From CF-113 sp035716135 (lineage in GTDB: Bacteria > Chloroflexota > Ktedonobacteria > Ktedonobacterales > Ktedonobacteraceae), in contig DASTKD010000391.1 of NCBI GenBank assembly GCA_035716135.1, positions 1 through 12,763 of the forward strand: DNA of 12,763 bases, written 5' to 3'. Under the pieces are notes generated by a model that did no database searches, had not been told where the DNA came from, and saw nothing but the letters and a program-made list of their open reading frames with translations. This document shows, one piece after another, positions 6,829-12,763 of the stretch (positions are counted from its first letter, which is position 1; the number at the start of each line of letters is the position of its first letter). Both the position numbers and the translations under genes were made by a program.

Positions 6829-8106
6829 CTATTTCAGATAGCTCTGGAGGTGCTGGTAGATCAGTTGGCCCATACCGGCGGTGGGAGTGCCGCGATAGTC
6901 GCGGATCAGCAGGGGGTAGCCGCATTGCGAACCCTGCACAACCCAGGCCCAGGCGGACCAGCTAATCTGGTGCGCGTCGAAGTAGGCCAGCAACTGGCTC
7001 ATATAACCGGTGCCACAGTCGTATTGGCCGCTTTCCGCTGAGATGACGGGGTGTGTCTTACTGATCGTGCCAAATGCGGCATTCCAGGTGTTGGGCAGTT
7101 TTTCTGTATAAGGATAGGGATGAGTATCGTAAACCACGTTTGTTCCCGCGATGGGAAACTTCGTGATCTGGCTCAGGTCGTAGCCCCAATCCATGCCAGC
7201 AACAAGTACCAGGTTGGTTGCGCCTGTGCCGCGTACCGCGTTGACCAGCGCTTGCATCCCAACGCTGTTATAGGTGAGAGACTTGTTGCAGTTGCAATCC
7301 TGCGAATACGCTGTATCGCTGGTTACGCAGCCGGAGAGCCAGCAGGCCCAGGTGCCGGGATGCGGCTCGTTGAAAAGCTCGAACAGCACGTTGGGATAGG
7401 ATTTGTAAATGGTGGCGAGCTGCTGCCAGAAAATCACGCTATCGGCATCGGGCAAGGCCCAGGGGCCACCGGCTTGCAGGGATTGGCCGCCTGCATCCGA
7501 CCATTGTAAATCGAGTATGACGTTCAATTTGAGCGTGGTCAGCGAATTCACGACTTGCTTGATGAGCGCCTGGTACTGCGCCGCGCTGCATCCCTGCGAG
7601 GATTGCCCGTTCAGCCAGATGCCTTCGGAGAGTGGCAGACGCACGGTGTTCGCGCCCCAGTAGGTGACGGCATATTTTCCGCTTCCCGACCCCATGTAGG
7701 CCAGTTCTTGCGCGTCAAAATGTCCATCGCCCCAACAATTATATTCCAGGCTATCACGCCCGACGCCGTGGAACAAATAACGTTTGCCATCGGCTCCTAT
7801 AATAGCGTTTCCCTTTACCGTATACGGCCCATCGGCAAAAGCGTTGCTCGTTGCGGGTTGTTGTGTCGCTGTTGGTACTGGTTGAACGCTCCGGCGATTT
7901 CCTTGCTTACCGGCAGGAGCGTTGTCTGTCGTATGTTTCTGGTCAGTAATGCGCTCGGTCGGAGTCGGCGTTAGCAGTCCTGAGGCAGGTGAATGGCTGT
8001 TGATGGACGCTCCCACCGTATGCGGCTCAAAAAACTTAAATATCCCGATGGCAACGAATACCAGGATACATATACCCAAAATAGCTGCTTTGAACAAACG
8101 TAGCAT
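6829..8106 (-). CDS. Membrane-anchored GH5-type glycoside hydrolase (cellulase-like)
   Basis: A 425-residue extracytoplasmic enzyme expected to hydrolyse a beta-glycan by the retaining mechanism. Residues 5-24 are a hydrophobic signal or anchor helix. Residues about 30-92 are a Thr/Pro/Gln-rich linker. The catalytic barrel follows from about 95: FHGVGRDSLEY (112-122), NTVRLPL (153-159, with the family Arg), 'VLFELFNEPH' with the acid/base Glu247, 'VYDTHPYPY' (325-333) and 'VISAESGQYDCG' with the nucleophile Glu358, then SWSAWAWV (382-389). Eight cysteines (124, 173, 255, 260, 271, 273, 364, 395) all lie in the catalytic part and suit disulfides outside the cell. The start is ATG 8104-8106, with GAAGGA (8115-8120) 8 bases ahead. 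No carbohydrate-binding module is evident. The exact polysaccharide (cellulose, mannan or other) cannot be read from this. Confidence 0.88.
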   Translation of the reverse strand: MLRLFKAAILGICILVFVAIGIFKFFEPHTVGASINSHSPASGLLTPTPTERITDQKHTTDNAPAGKQGNRRSVQPVPTATQQPATSNAFADGPYTVKGNAIIGADGKRYLFHGVGRDSLEYNCWGDGHFDAQELAYMGSGSGKYAVTYWGANTVRLPLSEGIWLNGQSSQGCSAAQYQALIKQVVNSLTTLKLNVILDLQWSDAGGQSLQAGGPWALPDADSVIFWQQLATIYKSYPNVLFELFNEPHPGTWACWLSGCVTSDTAYSQDCNCNKSLTYNSVGMQALVNAVRGTGATNLVLVAGMDWGYDLSQITKFPIAGTNVVYDTHPYPYTEKLPNTWNAAFGTISKTHPVISAESGQYDCGTGYMSQLLAYFDAHQISWSAWAWVVQGSQCGYPLLIRDYRGTPTAGMGQLIYQHLQSYLK

Positions 8107-8185
8107 GTAGCGTATCCTTCAGCTTTTCATAGAGATACAAAATGACCAATAATGATAAATTATCTACCTGCTACAAGTAAACGGC

Positions 8186-8213
8186 AAAAAAGCAGATATC
8201 TTCATATCTGCTT
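8186..8213 (-). terminator. Intrinsic terminator of the ABC-MBL operon
   Basis: On the minus strand a perfect 10-bp stem, AAGCAGATAT and ATATCTGCTT (8190-8199 with 8204-8213), with a 4-base loop is followed by six T's (plus-strand A's 8186-8191, overlapping the stem foot). It lies 45 bases after the MBL-fold gene stop. The stem is AT-rich but complete. On the plus strand it is followed by a weaker T-rich stretch. Confidence 0.8.
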
Positions 8214-8257
8214 ACTTTTAGATCTTAGAGAGTATTTCTTTGCCTTGCTAATTGGCC

Positions 8258-8869
8258 TTAGCGAGGCGTTGATTCATCCGGCTTAAATGGCGCGCCATGA
8301 CCCGGCACGATCAGCGTCGCTACCTGCAACACGCGCTCGCGGTTGCGGTGCAGTGCGTCATTGTCTGTAGCCAACGGGTCATCAGCAGGCCCTTCGGCAG
8401 ACCACCACAGGTGAGTGAAGGCAACCACGCCATCCCGCGTGCCAACCAGGGTGGTAATATCTTGCGCGGTATGTCCGGGCGTCTCGATCAGGCGAATAGA
8501 AGGCGAGATTTCATATCCTTCCGCCTCGCGGTTCTCCCAATTATCGCCCTGATAAATAGCCCAGTTATCGTGGAAACGCGCGTTGGGAAACAGGGCGGCG
8601 TTGAGGGTATGGTCGGGATGGTGATGCGAGAAAATCACGTCGGTAATAGCGCCGGGCGATATTCCTAAAGCGGCCAGTGGCTCGAGCATGGCTCCGGGGT
8701 TCGGCACCATGCCTGGATCGATAATCACGCGCGCCTCGCCCTCGCGCACAAATGCCACCGTTGATGCGACGCGGCTCATGTTTGGCGCATCTCCATCGTC
8801 CGCATAGCCATTAAAAAGGATATGAACCTCGGCTGCTGAAGTTCGGGGTCGATCATTGTGTGTTGTCAC
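8258..8869 (-). CDS. MBL-fold metallo-hydrolase
   Basis: A 203-residue soluble metallo-beta-lactamase-fold hydrolase; substrate unknown. Metal site: IIDPG (49-53), the hallmark HxHxDH as 'SHHHPDHT' (His82, His84, Asp86, His87), 'ETPGHTAQD' (His133) and 'IVPGHG' (His191). The usual bridging Asp (in a '.GD.' strand) is replaced: the equivalent strand reads 'VVAFTHLWW' with His153, so metal binding may differ. The general pattern recalls MBLAC1-like and glyoxalase II-like hydrolases. Translation starts at GTG 8867-8869, supported by AAGGAG (8879-8884) 9 bases ahead; that site touches the stop of the upstream ABC gene, so the two are co-transcribed and probably coupled. A role in modifying or destroying what the exporter handles is possible but only inferred from position. 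A terminator follows. Confidence 0.88.
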   Translation of the reverse strand: MTTHNDRPRTSAAEVHILFNGYADDGDAPNMSRVASTVAFVREGEARVIIDPGMVPNPGAMLEPLAALGISPGAITDVIFSHHHPDHTLNAALFPNARFHDNWAIYQGDNWENREAEGYEISPSIRLIETPGHTAQDITTLVGTRDGVVAFTHLWWSAEGPADDPLATDNDALHRNRERVLQVATLIVPGHGAPFKPDESTPR

Positions 8870-8883
8870 GTTTGTTGTCTCCT

Positions 8884-10644
8884 TTATACGGCTTCATGTG
8901 ACCAGAGTTGTCGAAATTCCTCTGAAGTTTGCAAGAGTTGTTCGGCGGTTCCTTCGGCTTCGAGTCTCCCTTCTTTCAAGACAAGTATGCGGTCGGCGCG
9001 TTGCAGCACCGAGCGGCGGTGCGACACGACCAGGCAGGTGACTTCCTGGCGGTGCGCGAACAGGCGCTCCCAGAGCTGGCCTTCCGTTTCCACGTCGAGC
9101 GCGCTGGAGAGATCATCAAAGACCAGCAATTCGGCGTCGCGCATGAACATACGCGCCGCCGCGACGCGCTGCGCCTGGCCGCCGGACAGTTTGACGCCGC
9201 GCACGCCAATGGTGGTCTCCATGCCCTGTTCTAACTGTGTTATATCATGTTCTAGCACAGCCGTGTGTAGGGCCGTTGCCAGCGCTTGTTGATCTTCCGC
9301 GGTGCCGAAAAGAATATTCTCTTTGAGCGTGGCGCTGAAGAGGCGCGGCACCTGAGCGGTGTACGCACTGCGTGGCGGCACAAAAAACGCTGCCGGATCA
9401 TGCACCATCTCTTCGTTCCAACGAATATCGCCCGCCTCTTTGGGCAGCAAACCCAGCGCTACTCTCAAGAGTGTAGTCTTGCCAGAGGCGACGCGGCCTG
9501 TAATCACCATTACGGTTCCGCGTTGCACTCGCAGGTCGATGTTTTCAATGCCGCGCCCCGTCGATGGATAGTGATAGGTTAATCCCCTCGCTTCCAGCAC
9601 ATCAAAGCGTTGCTTGGGCGTTTCATGCGAGGAAGACGCCTCTGGTATCTGGCCTGAGAGAAAGAGCGGGTAATGCTTTACCAGGCTGGCGGCAGGCGCG
9701 CCTTGCAGCAGTTCCACCATACGGCGGAAGGCTACGCCTGTCTGTGTGTAATGAGCCAGGAATGTACCGAAGAACTGGGTGAAATCCGTCACAAAGGCCA
9801 GGTAGTACAGGAATATGGCGAGGTCGCCCACGCCCAGTTGCAACGTGCGCATCGATTGCGCCACCAGCAATAAGATGAAACCGGTACCCAGGCCCACGAT
9901 ATTGCCAAAGGTTGAGTTCAGCAGTTGTTCGAGTACTCTATCTTTGAGCATAGCTGCCCGTCGTTTTTCGTTGAATGTGTGAAAACGTTCAACCACGCGC
10001 CCTTCCGCTCCAGCGATCTGAATGGCCTGCACGGAGCCAAAGATTTCTCCCAGAAAGCTGGTGACGGAGCCTGTAGCCTTCCGGCTGGCGGTGCGATACT
10101 TCTCCAATCGCTTTCTCATAGATTGAACCAACGCTACGACGGCTACCAGCGGCAGGAAGATACTAACCGTGACGATCACGCTAATTCTGAGCAAGATAAC
10201 CAGCGCTATCAGCGCGAAAAGCCCCATGCCCATCACATCAATCGTCCAGTCAACGGCGTGATCTACCTGTTCGACATCTTCTCGGAAACGGGTGATAGCC
10301 TCACCGGTAGATCCGGGTACGGCCCGCGCGCCCGGTCGCTCCAGGATGCGCTTGAGCAAGTTATGCCGCAAAAGGCCAGTAATCGAGAAACGCCAGTGAT
10401 TGCTCATGATGCCGCTTACCAGGATCAAGATGGCTTTCACCACCGCCGTTGCCATGAAAAGGGCAATCAGTCCCCATATCTCAGGCGTGAGGTAGCCGCT
10501 TTTCGCCAGCGCGTTGAAGAATTGCTGGATAAGCAAACCGGGAACGACTGGCGCAACGGATACCAGAATCCAGATAAGCGTGATACCTGTATAGAGTACC
10601 GGGCGATAGCGAATCAAACGCCACATAAAGACAAATGTTTTCAT
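8884..10644 (-). CDS. ABC exporter half-transporter, degenerate catalytic Glu (subunit 2)
   Basis: A 586-residue type IV ABC exporter half: six membrane helices (roughly 17-40, 56-78, 136-153, 156-175, 245-265, 275-295) followed by a nucleotide-binding domain from about 348. NBD motifs: Walker A GRVASGKTT (383-391), where Ala386 replaces the usual Gly; Q-loop Gln431; signature LSGGQ (486-490), canonical; Walker B LLVFDD (506-511), with Asp511 in place of the catalytic Glu; SALD; switch His542. The Asp and odd Walker A mark its own ATP site as the non-hydrolysing one of a heterodimer, while its intact signature serves the partner's site. The start ATG overlaps the partner's stop (ATGA), with a perfect AGGAGGT at 10651-10657, 6 bases ahead. 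The cargo cannot be read; drugs, lipids or peptides are all possible. Confidence 0.93.
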   Translation of the reverse strand: MKTFVFMWRLIRYRPVLYTGITLIWILVSVAPVVPGLLIQQFFNALAKSGYLTPEIWGLIALFMATAVVKAILILVSGIMSNHWRFSITGLLRHNLLKRILERPGARAVPGSTGEAITRFREDVEQVDHAVDWTIDVMGMGLFALIALVILLRISVIVTVSIFLPLVAVVALVQSMRKRLEKYRTASRKATGSVTSFLGEIFGSVQAIQIAGAEGRVVERFHTFNEKRRAAMLKDRVLEQLLNSTFGNIVGLGTGFILLLVAQSMRTLQLGVGDLAIFLYYLAFVTDFTQFFGTFLAHYTQTGVAFRRMVELLQGAPAASLVKHYPLFLSGQIPEASSSHETPKQRFDVLEARGLTYHYPSTGRGIENIDLRVQRGTVMVITGRVASGKTTLLRVALGLLPKEAGDIRWNEEMVHDPAAFFVPPRSAYTAQVPRLFSATLKENILFGTAEDQQALATALHTAVLEHDITQLEQGMETTIGVRGVKLSGGQAQRVAAARMFMRDAELLVFDDLSSALDVETEGQLWERLFAHRQEVTCLVVSHRRSVLQRADRILVLKEGRLEAEGTAEQLLQTSEEFRQLWSHEAV

Positions 10645-12413
10645 TGCAGTACCTCCTGCAATCCCGTCTCCAGGAGACGAGCATAATGCGAAGTGGAATC
10701 GGAGCGTAAGGCCGTTTGCGAGCCATGCTCAAGGATGTGTCCATCCTGTAAAATCAAAATTTCATGCGCGTGTTGCACGGTTGACAGGCGATGCGCGATA
10801 ATGATCGCCGTTCTGCCCCGCAACAACTTTTGCATGGCCTGCTCCATCACTCGTTCGGTCTTGAGATCAAGACGCGACGAGGCTTCATCCAGAATGACGA
10901 GGCCGGGATTGCTGAGAAAGACACGCGCGCAGGCCAGCAACTGCGATTCTCCGGCGGACAATCCCGCGCCACCCGCGCCAATCTCAGTGTCCAATCCCTC
11001 TTGTAGTGACGCGAACCAGCGCGTCAGTCCCACCTCTTTGAGAACCGTGATGATGTTTGTGTCCGCGACAGAACGGTCGAAAAAGGTCAAATTGTCGCGC
11101 ACGCTGCCGTGGAAAAGCTGCACTTCCTGCGAAACCATACCAATGTGCCGCCGTAAGTCATGCAGGCGCGCGGCTTTGACCGGCACATCTCCCAGCCGTA
11201 TCTCTCCCTCTTGTACGTCATAGAAGCGCAGTAGCAGGCGTACCAGCGTCGTCTTGCCGCTGCCTGTACGCCCCAGAAGACCGAGTACGCGCCCCGGCGC
11301 TACATGCAAGGTGAGATCATGCAGCACCGGTTCGTTCGCGGCATATCCAAAGGTGACATGTTGGAAATCGACTGCTAATGGGCCTGCCGGTAACTGCTCT
11401 CCTATACCATCCGCCAGAGCGGAACGGGTTTGTAATAGTTGCTGGATGCGCTCCATACCGGCTGCCGCCGCCTGTAACTCCTGAACCTGGTCGCGGATCT
11501 GCTCGATGGGCTGGACGATCAGGTTGGTGTAGTAGAAGATCAGATAGACCGTTCCCAGGGTAATGGTATGAATGCTCAGCAGGTAGGCCCCTATGATAAA
11601 TGCGACGGTATTGCCAAGCGCAAAGATCGTCACGATAGTCATCCATGTAGAGAATCCGGCGATAGCGGACTCGCGCGTGATGGGCAGCCATGCGCGCAAA
11701 AACAGAAAGAAGCGTGACAGGACGTAGTTGTTGGCCCCGTTGGCGCGTATCTCTTCGGTTCCTTCGAGGTGTTCTCCCAGGAAACCGAAAAATTCTGCGC
11801 TCTTTTGCCTGTTGGCAACCCAGCGCGGCACCGCATATTTGTGGATGCCGGCCATGATACCCAGCGCCAGGAAGATAAAGGCGATCATGCTAGCGCCCAG
11901 CCGCCAATCTATGCGAAACAAAAGCGCCACGACGCCTAGCAATAGCAGCATATTGCCCACCAGGTTGATGATGACCTGTGAGAAGAAGGTTGCCAGCGTA
12001 TTCGCATCTCCATCAATGCGCTCGATCAGCGCCCCCGGCGTATAGACCTGGTGAAAGGTCATATCCAGGTTGAGACAATGCGCGACCAGGTCTCTGCGCA
12101 GCCAGTTCGTGGCCGTCCATGCCACCAGTTCGCTCATGTAGGTGGCTCCGACCGAGACCGCCTGGTTCAGCAGCGCGATGCCAACAAACAATCCTCCAAT
12201 CGTGAGCAGGATGGTATACGCGCCACCATTGATGGCAGTATCAATAAAAGAGCGCAGCAACTGAGGATTGAGCAATTGCAGGGCGATGCTGGTCAGCAGC
12301 AAAAGGCTCATTAGCGCAACTTTCGCCCATTGTGGTCGCAGATAGGTTCCCAGTAAAGCGCGGTATGTAATAGTGCCGCTTGTTTTCTTTGTACGCGATT
12401 TTTGCGAAATCAT
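10641..12413 (-). CDS. ABC exporter half-transporter, degenerate signature (subunit 1)
   Basis: A 590-residue half-transporter, first gene of the operon. A polar N-terminus is followed by six membrane helices (roughly 32-52, 66-90, 146-168, 172-192, 256-280, 285-300) and an NBD from about 347. Motifs: Walker A GRTGSGKTT (381-389), Q-loop Gln429, a signature reading LSAGE (485-489) instead of LSGGQ, Walker B LVILDE (505-510) with catalytic Glu510, and switch His541. Paired with subunit 2 this gives one complete site (Walker A/B here, LSGGQ there) and one degenerate site, the usual design of heterodimeric exporters such as TmrAB, BmrCD and TM287/288. GGGAG at 12420-12424 lies 6 bases before ATG 12411-12413. 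An intrinsic terminator stands only 49 bases upstream, so expression may be controlled by readthrough. Confidence 0.93.
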   Translation of the reverse strand: MISQKSRTKKTSGTITYRALLGTYLRPQWAKVALMSLLLLTSIALQLLNPQLLRSFIDTAINGGAYTILLTIGGLFVGIALLNQAVSVGATYMSELVAWTATNWLRRDLVAHCLNLDMTFHQVYTPGALIERIDGDANTLATFFSQVIINLVGNMLLLLGVVALLFRIDWRLGASMIAFIFLALGIMAGIHKYAVPRWVANRQKSAEFFGFLGEHLEGTEEIRANGANNYVLSRFFLFLRAWLPITRESAIAGFSTWMTIVTIFALGNTVAFIIGAYLLSIHTITLGTVYLIFYYTNLIVQPIEQIRDQVQELQAAAAGMERIQQLLQTRSALADGIGEQLPAGPLAVDFQHVTFGYAANEPVLHDLTLHVAPGRVLGLLGRTGSGKTTLVRLLLRFYDVQEGEIRLGDVPVKAARLHDLRRHIGMVSQEVQLFHGSVRDNLTFFDRSVADTNIITVLKEVGLTRWFASLQEGLDTEIGAGGAGLSAGESQLLACARVFLSNPGLVILDEASSRLDLKTERVMEQAMQKLLRGRTAIIIAHRLSTVQHAHEILILQDGHILEHGSQTALRSDSTSHYARLLETGLQEVLQ

Positions 12414-12462
12414 GCCACTCTCCCGGTGATACTATTCGTCTATTTCCCATGTTTGAAAGCAT

Positions 12463-12497
12463 AAAAAAAACCGTGAGCGCTAATCTGCTGCCCACGG
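12463..12497 (-). terminator. Intrinsic terminator in the leader of the ABC operon (possible attenuator)
   Basis: Reading the minus strand, CCGTGGGC (12490-12497) pairs with GCTCACGG (12471-12478), seven Watson-Crick pairs and one G-T, with an 11-base loop, followed at once by eight T's (A's 12463-12470). It ends 49 bases before the ABC start codon. In all three minus frames entering from the window edge a stop comes within about 55 bases, so no upstream coding region runs up to it. It is either an attenuator or the end of a short RNA from this region. Confidence 0.75.
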
Positions 12498-12556
12498 CTG
12501 ATTTGAGATATACTATGTGTCCGGTTCAGGTTTCATCCCTTCTTAAAAAAGGGCAT

Positions 12557-12578
12557 AGCATCCTCATGGGCAGATGCT
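12557..12578 (-). promoter_or_regulatory. Leader hairpin whose loop matches the terminator arm
   Basis: On the minus strand AGCATC (12573-12578) pairs with GATGCT (12557-12562) around a 10-base loop. The loop side CTGCCCA (12567-12573) is exactly complementary to TGGGCAG (12488-12494) in the upstream arm of the terminator. Such pairing would compete with the terminator. Seven bases can match by chance in a region this long, so this is a lead only. Confidence 0.3.
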
Positions 12579-12600
12579 GTCGAGGGCTGTAAACGTAACG

Positions 12601-12633
12601 ACGCGCGCGGGAGCTACTCCCAATTGCACACGC
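12601..12633 (-). promoter_or_regulatory. Structured leader hairpin
   Basis: GCGTGTGC (12626-12633) can pair with GCGCGCGT (12601-12608) with three G-T pairs, and inside it GGGAG-TAG-CTCCC (12609-12621) forms a perfect 5-bp hairpin after an unpaired AATT. It supports the idea of a folded leader RNA ahead of the ABC operon. I do not match it to a known riboswitch class. Confidence 0.4.
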
Positions 12634-12676
12634 TGTTGCCCGGTAAGCGATACCCATCCAGGATATTCCCTTTCAT
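12614..12676 (-). CDS. Possible 20-codon leader peptide upstream of the ABC operon
   Basis: A short minus-strand frame from ATG 12674-12676 to TAG 12614-12616 encodes MKGNILDGYRLPG and seven more residues ending NWE. Its stop codon is the loop of the GGGAG hairpin at 12609-12621. The ribosome site is weak (AGGT about 9 bases ahead). Leader peptides of this size control some heterodimeric drug exporters by ribosome-dependent attenuation (bmrB-bmrCD in Bacillus is the known case), but frames of this length are common by chance. Confidence 0.2.
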   Translation of the reverse strand: MKGNILDGYRLPGNSVCNWE

Positions 12677-12763
12677 TCTAATACCTGTACTGGAAATTGT
12701 ACCTCTGCTATGAGGCACAATAAAAGCTTAACATGAATGTATAAAGCCTGTCAAGGAAATATG

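Larger units (their letters stand above)
12414..12763. other. 350-base region without a convincing protein gene
   Basis: Between the ABC start and the window edge no coding frame of convincing quality is seen on either strand; the plus frame 12380-12592 crosses the ABC start and terminator and looks random. The region holds the hairpins and terminator listed separately. A consensus -35 box TTGACA lies on the minus strand at 12749-12754, but the best -10 at 17-18 spacing (TTAAGC or TAAGCT) is poor. At the very edge AAGGAAAT precedes an ATG (12761-12763) on the plus strand, which might begin a divergent gene. Confidence 0.5.

Noticed and set aside
9925..10686. Plus-strand frame of 253 codons opposite ABC subunit 2.
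   Set aside because: Its composition (Gln, Arg, Asn, His rich, no hydrophobic core) and position opposite a clear ABC gene mark it as a shadow.
12425..12454. TTCAAA and TAGTAT with 17-base spacing just before the ABC start on the minus strand, a possible promoter after the terminator.
   Set aside because: Transcription would begin within the ribosome-binding site, leaving almost no leader; both boxes match consensus only in part.
12498..12720. T-box, guanidine, TPP or SRP/6S RNA on the minus strand of the leader.
   Set aside because: I looked for their hallmark sequences (for example the T-box GGTGG core, the TPP CTGAGA box and the SRP GGAAGCAGCC loop) and found none; only generic hairpins are present.
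12761..12763. ATG at the last three bases with AAGGAAAT before it, a possible start of a plus-strand gene.
   Set aside because: Only the start codon is inside the window and spacing from the purine run is short, so no coding evidence exists.

Overview
The window looks like bacterial chromosome with moderately high GC content. The most economical guess is a Chloroflexota genome, probably class Ktedonobacteria. This rests on gene style (secreted modular enzymes with Pro/Thr linkers and an 'NGGFESG'-type C-terminal module, rSAM/glycosyltransferase pairs, a pyrophosphate-type PFK) and on dispersed palindromic repeats that would translate as CHPERSEG-like peptides. The taxonomic call is inference. 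No rRNA, tRNA, CRISPR array, transposase or phage gene was seen.

Left part (1-5414, plus strand). A radical SAM protein cut by the window edge (1-669) overlaps by one base a family-2 glycosyltransferase of the 'rSAM-associated transferase 2' type (669-1352). After a CHPERSEG-type palindrome and a good sigma70-like promoter comes a multi-pass membrane protein of unknown function (1527-2435). A 26-bp imperfect palindrome of the same repeat family follows, then a single-pass anchored FxLYD-like protein (2709-3209) and a large secreted three-module phosphoesterase (3339-5414).

Middle (5415-8257). A perfect 35-bp inverted repeat with a 3-nt loop sits where the phosphoesterase gene meets a convergent 6-phosphofructokinase gene (5477-6691, minus). 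The active-site residues of this PFK are those of pyrophosphate-dependent enzymes. Upstream of it on the same strand is a membrane-anchored GH5-type glycoside hydrolase (6829-8106). A GC-rich 18-bp hairpin repeat separates the two.

Right part (8258-12413, minus strand). Three genes form a tight operon: two half-transporters of a heterodimeric ABC exporter with complementary degenerate ATP sites (overlap ATGA), then an MBL-fold hydrolase starting 14 bases later. The operon ends at a clear intrinsic terminator (8186-8213). The 350 bases upstream of the first ABC gene hold no convincing gene. They do hold several hairpins, a possible 20-codon leader peptide and an intrinsic terminator with eight U's only 49 bases before the start codon. 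This layout suggests transcription attenuation of the exporter and is the most interesting candidate here.
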